Shown here: positions 10,101-19,831 of the stretch, piece by piece | How positions within the stretch are numbered: position 1 is the first letter of the stretch | How the letters are laid out: each line of letters opens with the position of its first letter | From: Isochrysis galbana | Taxonomy: Eukaryota; Haptophyta; Isochrysidales; Isochrysidaceae | DNA length: 64,000 nt | Reading direction: 5' to 3' | Assembly: GCA_018136815.1 (NCBI GenBank) | Contig: CM030932.1 | Location: 1,839,284-1,903,283 of the forward strand | Made by a program: the position numbers and the translations under genes | Notes under the pieces: model-generated | The model's input: the letters and a program-made list of their open reading frames with translations, nothing else | What the model was told of the DNA's origin: nothing | Database searches by the model: none

Positions 10101-13100
10101 GTGGCCGCCGCTATCGAGCGAGTGCCCCACGTCGATGAATCTTCTCCGTCCAGGCTAGCCTCCAATCCAACCACCCTGTCACCCGGAGCCGGAACCTCAC
10201 TTCCGGTGGAATCTATCGCGGACACTCCGCCGCCGCTCTACCCTCGTCACTGCCTCTATGTCCGCGATCTCGTGGTCTGCCGTGCCGATGGCGACCGCGC
10301 AGCTCAAGGGTTCGTTCTCCCGGACGTTGCCCTCACGGTGAACAGCACCCTGGCTGACACTGGAGCGGGCCCGTCAGTAATCACCACTGCTCTTCTCGAT
10401 CGACTACCTGAAGACGCTTGCGTCGAACGCGTATCGGACGCTACCGTCCCCAACCTACATGGGCCGGACGGCCTTCCTCTCATCACTAGGGGCCGGGCTA
10501 GCCTCGTCTTCTCCTTGTCCGGTCGCCTCTTCCGTCATTCGTTCGCGGTCATCGAAGGAAACGCGATGCTTCTGCTCGGGAACGATTTTTTGGCCGCCCA
10601 CTCCGCTACCATTTCTCTCGACGCCGCGAGCTCGGAAGGAAGCCTCCGCCTCCGTCCGGCCTCTGGCGATTCAGAAGACTCTTCAAGAGTCCTTTCCGAA
10701 TGTGTAGTCAGAGTTTCCACGGCGCCGCCCCCAGTCGCGGACGCCGGCTTCGTCGGAGCTATCTCGATGTCACCCGGTCAGCCGCTGACTGTCGACTTTC
10801 TGGAGAGGTCGACGGCAACACGAGAGATCCCGGCCGGATCGGAGGGTGAGGCTGCTGCTGATGCTAGACAGCCACTCTATACACCTCTCTTTGAGTCTGC
10901 CGACGAGTTTGCGGCCAAAGCTCCGGCGTCTACCTCGTCCGAATATCTTCTCTACACGGAGCAAGCGGTGACGATTCCTGCCTTCCACCGCGCAACCATC
11001 TGGGTCAGGGTTCCGCTAGCTCTCCGAGATCATTCGGACTGCGCGATGCTGGTCGACCGCCTACCAAATCGCGAGGCTCTCGATTCGTCTCCTCTCGTAA
11101 TGCCCACGGTGGTCACGCCCACGGAAGATCATCGCATCGCGGTGACGATCGTCCACACCGGGGTCAATGCGCTGACCCTGCCGTCTCTGCATCCGATAGC
11201 TTCGCTCCAGGTGCGTTTCAAGTTGCACCGGGGCTGGACTCCGACTGGAAGCGAGGGGGATGGTGACCCTGTCACCGCGCTGAGCGAGGAGCAACGATCT
11301 CTACTCGACTCAGCCACCATCGATCCAGACCGGCTTCTTTCCGACGATCAACGAGAAGAAGTACGCCAACTCTTGGCCCGGCGCATCAAAGCTTTCGCGT
11401 TGCACCCGGGGGCTCCAAACCATACGCACGTTCTCGAGGTGGAGTTGCCACTCAACCCCGGCGCTGTTCCTCACCGGCACGCTCCGTCTAGAGTGGGCCG
11501 CGCAGGCGAGCTCATCATAGAAGAGGAGGTAGCCAAGATGGAAGCCGCCGGCATTATTCGCAAGTCAAATTCGGCTTGGGCTTCCCGAGTAGTCCTGGTC
11601 AGCAAGAAAGATGGCTCCGTTCGATTCTGCGTGGACTACCGCGACACGAACGCCAAGCTACGCGTCGAGGATAGCCCTCTACCCCTCATTGTGGAGGCTA
11701 TCGATAGGCTAGCGTCCGGCCAAGGGCCGCTCAGTTCTCTCTTCTTATGTACTCTCGATTTAGCCTCTGGTTTTTGGGGCATCCCGATCAAAGAATCGCA
11801 CAAACATATCACCGCTTTCACTACCCACCGCGGCAAATACGAGTTCAACTTTCTACCGTTCGGCATCCAATCAGGTCCCTCCTACATGTGCCGCTTGATG
11901 GACATCGTTCTCGGTGCGCTAGCGTGGGAGATCTGCATGCCTTACCTCGATGATGTGGGCATCTGGTCAACGGGCGTGGGACCTTCCGAAGAGGCCAGGG
12001 CACAGGCTTCGTTCGAGCAAATGCTTCACCGGCTAGACCTAGTTCTCGAGCGGCTAGAGTGGGCCGGCCTGACCTGCAAGATGTCCAAGTGTGTCTTCTT
12101 TGCCACCTCTACGGAGTACCTCGGTCACGTTGTCTCGAGGGAAGGTCTCAAGATGGACCCGAAGAAGGTCGCAGCTGTCGCCGACATCGACCCGTCATCC
12201 ATCAACTCCTTGGAAGCGGTTCGATCTTTCCTCGGCCTTTGCTCCTACTACCGTCGATTCATTCGCCAATTCGCCGCTAAGGCTGCTCCTCTCACTGCCC
12301 TCACGCGGAAGGGCTGTGACGTGGCAAAGGAGTCTCAGTCCGAGGAGTGTCGCCGAGCTATCCAAGAGCTCAAGACAGCGATCACTTCGGAGCCCGTCTT
12401 GACTCCACCCAGGGATGATCGGCCCTTCATCGTCAAGACCGATGGGGCTAGCAAGTTGGGTATCGCCGGCATCCTCTCGCAGCTAGGAGACGATAACCGT
12501 GAACGAGTCGTTGGGTATTACGCTCGCAGTCTCACCTCGGCCGAACGCCATTGGACGGTGACCGAGATTGAGCTCTTGGCCGCCCTGGAATCCATCCGAA
12601 ATTGGCGACCCTACCTTTGGGGGCGTCGGTTCAAGTTAGTCGTTGACCACTCTGCGCTGCGATGGCTGCATACCATGAAGGATCAAGTAGCCGGTGGGCC
12701 AGCCTCTCGGCTGACTCGGTGGGCTCTCAAGTTGGCTGAGTACCGGTTCGACGTCGAACATAAACCAGGAGCTGTTCATCAAGATGCTGACGGGCTGTCC
12801 CGGCTAGCATCCCTGGAGCCGGAACACGAAGACGAACCACTCGCCGGCCCAGCGTCGTTAGCGGTACGTGAGCCTGGCTCAGAGTCTCTAGCCGAGCATG
12901 AACGGTCTCATCCGGTGGCTGCCATCACGCGCTCCGTAGCTACGGCGCGAGGGCTTCAAGCTTTGGATCGATCTCGTCGTCGAGCCTCCGATTCCGGGCC
13001 CGCCATCCAGTCCAGTTATTTGGCTCCGGGTACGCCGACTTCCGAAGAGATGAGAGCGGCCCTGGCGGAAGATCCGTTCGTAGAGCCACTCCTAGGTTCA

Positions 13101-14723
13101 GGAGAGACGGTCAATCACGAGCCATCAGGCCAAGGGTCGCCTCCGCCGGCCGTCGCCTCGGGCCCCATTGCCGACGATGATTCGTGTTCCAGTCCTGTCG
13201 CTCCCGCTCCCGCTCCCGCTCAGCAATCCAAGATGCTTCGCCGTTTCGTCGTTCACGATGGGCTCGTCTACTATCGCACCGTCCTTGACTCCACCGACCC
13301 GGACTCGCTAGTGCTCTATGTTCCGCCCTTGTTGCGGTCTCGCTACCTTTTTGCCTACCACGATCGCTCCGGTCACCTTGGAGTTTCTCGTATGTCCGGT
13401 CTTCTTCGTACTCGGGTATACTGGCCTGGCATGTCTTCCGACGTTGCATCCTACGTCCGGGAATGCCACGAGTGCACCCTCGCCAAGCCGCTACCTAGGG
13501 CTCTAGCGTCGCCCTCCGGTCTCTCCGTGGGCACCTACCCCTTTGATGTGGTCTACTGCGACGTGCTCGCACTGGCTCCCACTCACAACTTCGTGCCTGG
13601 AGTCTCGGGTTACGACAAGCTGGTCGTCTTCATCGACTCGCTCACTCGATGGATTGAGGCTGAGCCTTCGAATGGGGATCCTTCGTCGGAGGTGGCCTTG
13701 GACATGTTCATCCGCTTGATTGTGACGCGTTATGGAGTCCCTAGGCAGCTTCGGACCGACGCCGGTTCGAATCTATGTTCGGTTCTTGTTTCGCGTATTC
13801 TGGAGCTCACCGGGACTGATTTGTCGAGTACAGAGCCGTACCGACATGAGGGTGTAGGCTTCGTCGAACGCGCTCAGCAAACGCTCATTCGTTTGATGCG
13901 CGCCTCGAACGAGGGTGGCGGTCATTGGGTCGACCATTTGCCGTTCCTACTCCTCTCGTTGAGGGCTTCTTCCGGTCGTGTTACCTCCCGGTCTCCAGCG
14001 TCTTTGATCTTTGGGCGTGAGCTGCGTCTGCCCGCTCAACTCTCTGATCCGAAGTCTGTTTCGCCAACTGCTCTCGAGGCGGCGTCCGCCGACGTTCGCT
14101 CGTACGCATCCAGGCTCAATGCGAGCCTCCGCCTCTCTTGGTCCAGCGCTCTCGAGGCTACCCTAGCCGCTCAGGCTGAGTCAGTCCGTGACGCTACCAT
14201 CAAGTCTCAAAGACCAGCGCGTTTCGAACCTGGGGATCGCGTCTGCATGCGATTACCAGGCCATGCCAACAAGTTGCAATTCATCTACTCGGGTCCCTAC
14301 CGCGTCGTAGAGGCTCTGTCCGACACTAGGTACCGACTCCGTGATCTGGAGAACCGGTTAGTCAAGGAGGAGGTGCATATCTCGAACCTCCGGCCGTATC
14401 ATACTTTCGTTGATGAAGAGCCGCTGGCTGACGACGAGTACATCGTTGAAAAGTTGCTCGATCGTCGTAGCCATGGCGATTCTATCGAGTACCTCGTGAA
14501 GTGGCGTGGCTATTCTATTCGAGAAGCCACCTGGGAGCCTCGTTCCGAGTTGCTCCGTCGTTGTTCTGATTTGCTTGATGATTATGATCGCTCCGTCGAA
14601 GAGACTTGTCCAGAAGATGTTGAGTCCCCGGAAGCAACTTCTTCGTCGGCCAGGGATACTCCTCTTCCTCCCGTTCTCGATGCGCCGTCTTCGCGCACTC
14701 GATCCAGGCTCCATTCTCGTTGA
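7069..14723 (+). CDS. pol: Pol polyprotein of Ty3/gypsy chromovirus copy A with a phage-type DNA methyltransferase-like domain
   Basis: The gag frame reopens after its TAG and runs to 7557. The main pol frame is open from 7494 to the TGA at 14721, so one indel in the G-rich stretch 7545-7553 would join them. The first in-frame ATG of the main frame is 7656; residues here are counted from 7605. Domains in order are: a Ser/Pro-rich region; a DNA cytosine methyltransferase-like domain (residues 305-495, HPPC with Cys364, VENP at 405-408); and an aspartic protease (DTGAG at 918). Then come a reverse transcriptase (YLDD at 1447-1450), RNase H (TDGAS), and an integrase with an HHCC finger (HDRSGH, CHEC) and a D-D-E core (YCDV, RTDAGSN, FVERAQ). 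A chromodomain closes the protein (about 2279-2315, YLVKWRGY, ATWEP). The PR-RT-RH-IN-chromodomain order identifies a chromovirus. The region 7069-7604 is low-complexity linker. Confidence 0.9.
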
Positions 14724-15100
14724 TCCCATGTCTTGGGTAAGGGACCCGTCCCTCTAGGCTAGCCCCACGCCTCGGCTAGGGCTCCGAGTTCAAGTTTCCG
14801 TCCGAGCGAATCATGGAGGTGCTGAACGCGTGCTGCCTGCGCTCTACACCCGGCGCAACACCCGAGCAAAGCTCCTGTAAAAGGGAGAAGTGGGTGGGGC
14901 AGTGCGTACGAAAGAGGCCGCCGCGTTAAGCCGCCGATTTCGTGCTCGCTTTGGATCCAAAGGGTGTTCTTGTCTCCACGTTTCGCTCGCTATGTTCCGT
15001 TGCTTCTTGTTCCGATTCTGACCTCTGGTCAGCTCAGGTTCCAGGTTCCAGGTCTCTGTTTCCAGGTTCACCGCTCGACATCGGGAGACGTCTCGATCTT
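14724..15100 (+). other. 3' untranslated region of copy A
   Basis: Non-coding stretch between the pol stop and the polypurine tract. It contains repeated short CAGGTTCCAGG motifs (15030-15070). No open frame of note. Confidence 0.6.
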
Positions 15101-15110
15101 AGTCGGGGGG
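15101..15110 (+). promoter_or_regulatory. Polypurine tract of copy A
   Basis: A run of G (AGTCGGGGGG) lies immediately before TGTCGCATTC. This is the standard arrangement in which the polypurine tract primes plus-strand synthesis and the next base is the first base of the 3' LTR. Confidence 0.75.
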
Positions 15111-16434
15111 TGTCGCATTCATCCTAGATGATGCGATTTCCAGGCTCTTGTTTCCAGGTCCTTCGCCGTGCGGCCACACGGTGAAGCTCAGGCATACCTA
15201 GGTTGGTAGGGTTCGTCCCTAGCAATCTAGAATTCGAGTTCTCGTTTCGTTCCTTCTAGCCTGTTTGTCAGGTCTAGATTCCAGGTTTCCTCCTTTCGGG
15301 TAATCTTTACCTAAAGGAGCCAGGTCGCCTGTTGCTCGCTGCGCGCTTGTCTCAGGCTCTCAGGTTACCTTGTGAAGGCTTGTTTAGCTTCTTGCAAGGC
15401 TTGTTGTTTCTTGTTGGGTTCCGGTTCTTTCTTGGGACCTGCTGACTTTCGTTGTTGTCCAGGCCTGTTCTTCGTAGGTTCTGCTTGGCCTGGTTAGGGT
15501 TTCGTTGCCTTCCCGCGTTCGGCGTTTGGCGTTGGCGTTCGGAAATTTCCTCTCACATTCCCTAGGTCCGCTACCCTTGGCTTGTAGGTCCTTGCTTCTT
15601 TCTTCTCGGTCAAGGTTTTGGCGAGCGAGTCGGTTGCTCTAGCCGCTCGAGATTTGAGGTTTAATTTGCCATCTCCCCTTGGAGACCGGTGTAGGTTCGC
15701 TTCCTAGGTGAGGGAATCTTTCCCCTTGATGCAAGTTACATGCAAGCCTTGGCCCCTTTGGTGTTTCTTCCCCTTGGTTGCTACTCAGGGTTGTTCGTTA
15801 GAAGCGTCTAGAAGGTTCACGCTCAACGGCAAGATTTCCTCTGTCGTGAAGACATCTCGTTGCGATCTGTATCCAAAGTGATCGCCGTGGTCGCGCGACA
15901 GGACGCTCCCCTTCGGACTCTCCGCTACGTGGGAAGTTACAACGGAGACACGCTCCGGCCGTCGCTGCGGAGTCTCTCTCTCTCTCTCGCTCTCTCTCTC
16001 CGTCTCTCGCGACGTGTTTGAGTTATCGGTGATTTGGGGTCGCGGTTGCTTGATAATTTGCTTGGTTTGGGTGAATGATTCCGGTGTGTTCGTGAGTCGG
16101 TGTATCCTGTTGTTCTCAGGCTCTTTGTCCGTCGTTGTTCGCTGCGTCGCTGCACTCTAGCAGCCTAGGCTCCCTCCCTGAGGGAAGAGTTCTTTGTAGG
16201 TCTAACAATCTCTTAAAACCCAACACACTAGGGCCGCTAGGAGCGCCTCGCCGCCCCACAGTCCTTCGTTCGCCGTTCGTTCCCTGTCCATACACCCGAA
16301 TGGGGTTGCCCGACCCAGTCCAGAATTTCATTCACCCGACTCCCGGTGGGGAGGAGGGCCAAAGCGCCGCGCTAGCCGCCGGTGCTGCTCGCGACGGAGT
16401 GGCTCAGAGCCCTCCGGCTCCGCTCGACTCGACA
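15111..16434 (+). repeat. 3' LTR of Ty3/gypsy copy A (1,324 bp)
   Basis: Starts TGTCGC right after the polypurine tract and ends GACA, giving the expected TG...CA ends. The last 888 bp match 3603-4488. The 3' end contains an ATG (16300) and the first 45 codons of gag in frame, which then run into unrelated C-rich flanking DNA at 16435. Either this LTR carries the gag start, or the repeat is an LTR fused to the beginning of a second, truncated element copy. The one-base deletion seen in the 5' LTR near 4373 is absent here. Confidence 0.75.
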
Positions 16435-17051
16435 CCCTCCAGCCCCCCGCTCGCCCCCCCCCCCCGTCCCCCCGTTCCATTGGTTTTCCCCTCGTTCCTA
16501 GGGTTCCCACGTTCTTTCCCTTCCGTTGTTTTTCTCTCGTTCGCCTTTTGTTTCTTGGCGCTCCCGCTCGGAAGCACCCCGATGAATGCTCAGCTCATGC
16601 TAGAATGCAGATCTGAGCGCGGTGAGCGACGGGCCCTCGGAGGGGAGGGGAGGGCACGAGGCGCCTCCCGCCATTGCTGGACTAAGTATAAACTTAGTTG
16701 ACTGACCCTCCATGATACCAAAGGAATCCACTCCCGTCTCTACCGGCTAGAATATACTACGAAGGGTTGGTAGTAATCCGTGAAGTACCTGTAGGTAAAT
16801 GGCACAACAGAAATAGCACTCCGCCTCCATGAAGAAGAAACCTTTCGATCATCTCGCCTCGCTCGCGGCTATGGATCTCGTTTTAGTAGCCACGCCCTCT
16901 CCCCTTCCCTTCCCTCACTACCCGCCTCGGCATCTCCCCTTGTGCTCTTCTTAGGGGCTCAGGTTCCGCCTCCATGAATGAAGAGCAAGTCGAGGAACGG
17001 CTGAGGGGCCTCCACTAGAGCTTTTGCTCATCCTCTCTCAATTTGAGAGCG
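16435..17051. other. Intergenic, no gene seen
   Basis: C-rich flank of the retrotransposon, then AT-richer intergenic DNA. A short palindrome (ACTAAGTATAAACTTAGT near 16681) resembles the start of the dispersed repeats at 22754 and 23843. Otherwise nothing supported. Confidence 0.4.
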
Positions 17052-18746
17052 TTACCCCGGAGCTACACCATATGCGAGCTCCATCTGCAAGGCTCTCTGC
17101 ATCTCTTGGGCCTTTCGCACCAGAGATGACTCGTCACCGTGTGTCACGCAGAGTATGGAAAGGGCGCGCCGGGAGCATGCCACTGCCTCTTGCAAATCGC
17201 CCAGGTGGGCATACAGCTTTGACGCTCTCAAGTATTGTAGGCCGAGGGAAGGGTTGTGATGCGGCAGCAGTGCCTCGCCAAGTTCACACCCTTTGCGCGC
17301 ATGAGCTAGCGCAACGGACCAGTCCTCCCTATCAAGCGCATCGTGCTCGGCTTGCTGAGCTTCCCTTAGCGCAGCAGCCATAAATGCCCGTTCACGCTCG
17401 TGCGCCTCAGCAGCAGGTGTACACATGGAAGCACGGGCGCAAGCGGCACAGCTACACTCGAACAAATATGTATCCTTGAGCACCTGATGCCGCTCCGCAC
17501 AAGCTCCCGCGATGTCAATGTATGAGATCGTGATTTCCTCACCACATTCGATTGGTGCGAGGGCACGAAAAAAGATCTGCCCATTCGGCCCAAAGCTTTG
17601 CGTCACATTTGGAATGCACGAGTGGTTTGCAAGCGCGGCGACCGGGTACAAGCCGACGCCGAGCTCCATCAGCTCCTCGTCGCAAATTGTATGGCAATTG
17701 AGCGATAGGCGCGATATCATTTCGGCTACTACTTGGGCCCCAGGCAGCGGTGCGGCGGCCCAGCCATGGCTGCACTTGCTTCCAGTCCTGGCAGGTAGCA
17801 CTTGGCCGTTGCTTTTCTCCTCGGTGTGTCCAGCCGTTTCCAGGCAACTTGTGGTGCCATCTGCTATTGCCACAGCCGTGGGATCGCTGCTGATGCCCGC
17901 GACATCTGCAATCAGTGAGCACAGCATTGCGCCCTGCTCACGGAACTCACGGACACGAAGATCGGGCTGAGCTGTGAGCTGGTGAGGCAGAGATGAGATG
18001 CCGCTAGGGCTCATCACCCAACGGTGGGCATCCGCGGCGGGCACTTGGGGCGGGTTGGCACCTTCTTCTCCCCTGCGCGAGGCTCGCAGGACCTGATCAC
18101 CTGCCTCAGGCTGAGAATGAACTCCGCTGTCATCTTTGACAGATCGACGAAGCTTAGAGAGCAGTCTGGCAAGAAGCCGGATCGTCTGGCCAGGCACCCG
18201 TGGACGAGTTCGCGAAAGCAGTGCGCACTCATCCCTGTGTTCCTCCCACGCTGCGCGCTGGTGGTCTACCGAGCAGTAGCGTGCGCAGCCGCAGCGAGAG
18301 CAGACCAATAAGCGGCAGGCACGAGCAAGACAGTGGTGGCAGCACGTCTTGAGACTCTGCTGATTGACCACAAAGACAATCGGTTGTGAACTTAAGACAA
18401 TCTCACCACAAGCAAAGAGGCGCCTCGCCACCAGCCCGCGCCCACCGCCGCCCTCGGCACCAGAGGCTACAATTCCCAGACCGAACGGGGCGACCGCCGC
18501 TTCCCACTCCGCCAAGTCCTTCGGGCGATCTATGCGGCTCTTTGGTGGCTGTTCACTGCTCTTCAGACGATGAGCGTTCGCTCTCTCCCTTTCTCTCCTC
18601 TCCTGCTCTTCGACAACGCCGTCGACCCAACGTTCCTCCTCGAGCTGACGGGCAGCCTGACGAGCCTGGTAAGCCTGCTCCGCCATCGCCTCCGCCGCCA
18701 GCTCCTCCTCCGCTCGATCGAGCGACTCCCACGTCCAGCCATCCAT
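17052..18746 (-). CDS. SMYD-type SET and MYND domain protein (putative lysine methyltransferase)
   Basis: Single exon of 564 residues, ATG at 18746 and TAA at 17054. Residues 1-80 form a charged, Glu/Arg-rich helix. The SET domain begins near 104 (RGLVARRLFACGEIV). It is split by a MYND zinc finger at 136-174 (CHHC...CSRCGCARYC...HRDEC), the arrangement that defines the SMYD family. After an unusual spacer rich in Ser/Pro/Gly (about 180-330), the SET core resumes with NHSC-PN at 374-380 and GEEITISYID at 402-411. The post-SET cysteines follow (FECSCAAC, 429-436). The C-terminal 120 residues are helical, as in the TPR-like tail of SMYD proteins. The family transfers methyl groups from SAM to lysines of histones or other proteins; the substrate here cannot be inferred. 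Divergent from the CLASP-like gene, sharing an upstream region of about 1.1 kb. Confidence 0.9.
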   Translation of the reverse strand: MDGWTWESLDRAEEELAAEAMAEQAYQARQAARQLEEERWVDGVVEEQERRERERANAHRLKSSEQPPKSRIDRPKDLAEWEAAVAPFGLGIVASGAEGGGGRGLVARRLFACGEIVLSSQPIVFVVNQQSLKTCCHHCLARACRLLVCSRCGCARYCSVDHQRAAWEEHRDECALLSRTRPRVPGQTIRLLARLLSKLRRSVKDDSGVHSQPEAGDQVLRASRRGEEGANPPQVPAADAHRWVMSPSGISSLPHQLTAQPDLRVREFREQGAMLCSLIADVAGISSDPTAVAIADGTTSCLETAGHTEEKSNGQVLPARTGSKCSHGWAAAPLPGAQVVAEMISRLSLNCHTICDEELMELGVGLYPVAALANHSCIPNVTQSFGPNGQIFFRALAPIECGEEITISYIDIAGACAERHQVLKDTYLFECSCAACARASMCTPAAEAHERERAFMAAALREAQQAEHDALDREDWSVALAHARKGCELGEALLPHHNPSLGLQYLRASKLYAHLGDLQEAVACSRRALSILCVTHGDESSLVRKAQEMQRALQMELAYGVAPG

Positions 18747-19831
18747 CGCTCGGCGCGAGGGTGGTGGTGGTCGGCCACGGGAGGGAGGGGGGCCTGGCTT
18801 GTGATGAGAGGGGAGAGCTTTTCATAGTACTCTACTCTAGAGTAGATAGTACTAATTTCGGCGTCTACTCTAGAGTACTCGAGCAAAGTCATAGGCAATA
18901 TTTGATATTTGACATTTTTACAAGAATAATATCTGTGCCTTACGCTGTGACAATTTGACCTCCAAAGAGGGAATGAGGCACACGAGGCGCTGTTGAGGAT
19001 ATGCATACCCTCACCCCTCACCCCGCGAACCGCGCGAACTCCCCCTCTCGCTCTCGCTCTCGCCCCACGAAAGAAAAATGAAATTTATTATTATTGCTGA
19101 TTGCTGATTGGTTATTGGGGTCGGGGTCGGGGTCGGTGATCGGTGAGTCGGAGTCGGTGAGTGGCTCTCCTCTCTCCTCCTTTCTCCTTCTTCTTCTTTC
19201 TCTCAAATCACAAAGTAGTCAACCCAAGGCCACGAGAGAGAGAGAGCAAGCGAGAATGATTTTGAGATTTTTTCTGCTTTTTTCTCTCCTTTCTCTCACC
19301 CTTGCCCCGCGCGTGGCGGTCTAGCTTTGAGCTTTGAGCTTTGGCGTTGGGAGAATGACACGTATGACCAATCGACCGCAGTCGGCCGAAGAATGAAGAA
19401 TTATGGCCTGGAGGTGGTGGGCATGTGGCATGTGGGTATGGACATGTGGGCATATGGGCATGGGCATCGTAAGTAAGGAGTAAGGGCCCGGAGCCGGAGC
19501 CAGAGCTCTCGCGAGCAATGTAGTAGGTAGGTGTAGGTAGTAGGGGTAGGGGTAGGGGTAGGGGGTAGGGGGTCCCTGGTGGGCGGCACGGTCGGTCTTG
19601 AGGGTGACACAGACCCACACTGACCCATCCTCGCCCCTCGCCCCACTGTGCCCGGTTCCATTGACGTCGGCAAGCGTGCCAAGCACTGGCTCGGACGCCC
19701 TCCCCCCTACTTTACTTAGGTGTAAGTAACTCGCTAGTGTAGATACTACGACGACTACTACTAAAGTACTCCTGCGGGCCGAGAAGCTCCCCCCTCCCCC
19801 CCGCCCGCTCGACCTCTGGGTTACCGGATGG
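18747..19831. promoter_or_regulatory. Shared upstream region of two divergent genes, with palindromes and G-rich repeats
   Basis: The only intergenic DNA between the divergent SMYD and CLASP-like genes. It contains a near-palindrome at 18825-18854 (TAGTAC...TCTAGA...GTACTA) and a second TCTAGAGTA palindrome at 18864-18880. It also has GGGTCG repeats near 19116-19135 and a TAGGGG run at 19540-19572 that resembles telomeric repeat sequence. No gene was recognised in it. A bidirectional promoter role is inference from position. Confidence 0.5.

Noticed and set aside
19540-19575. Telomere or chromosome-end signal
   Set aside because: The TAGGGG run is only a few units long and lies between two ordinary genes; at most an interstitial repeat.
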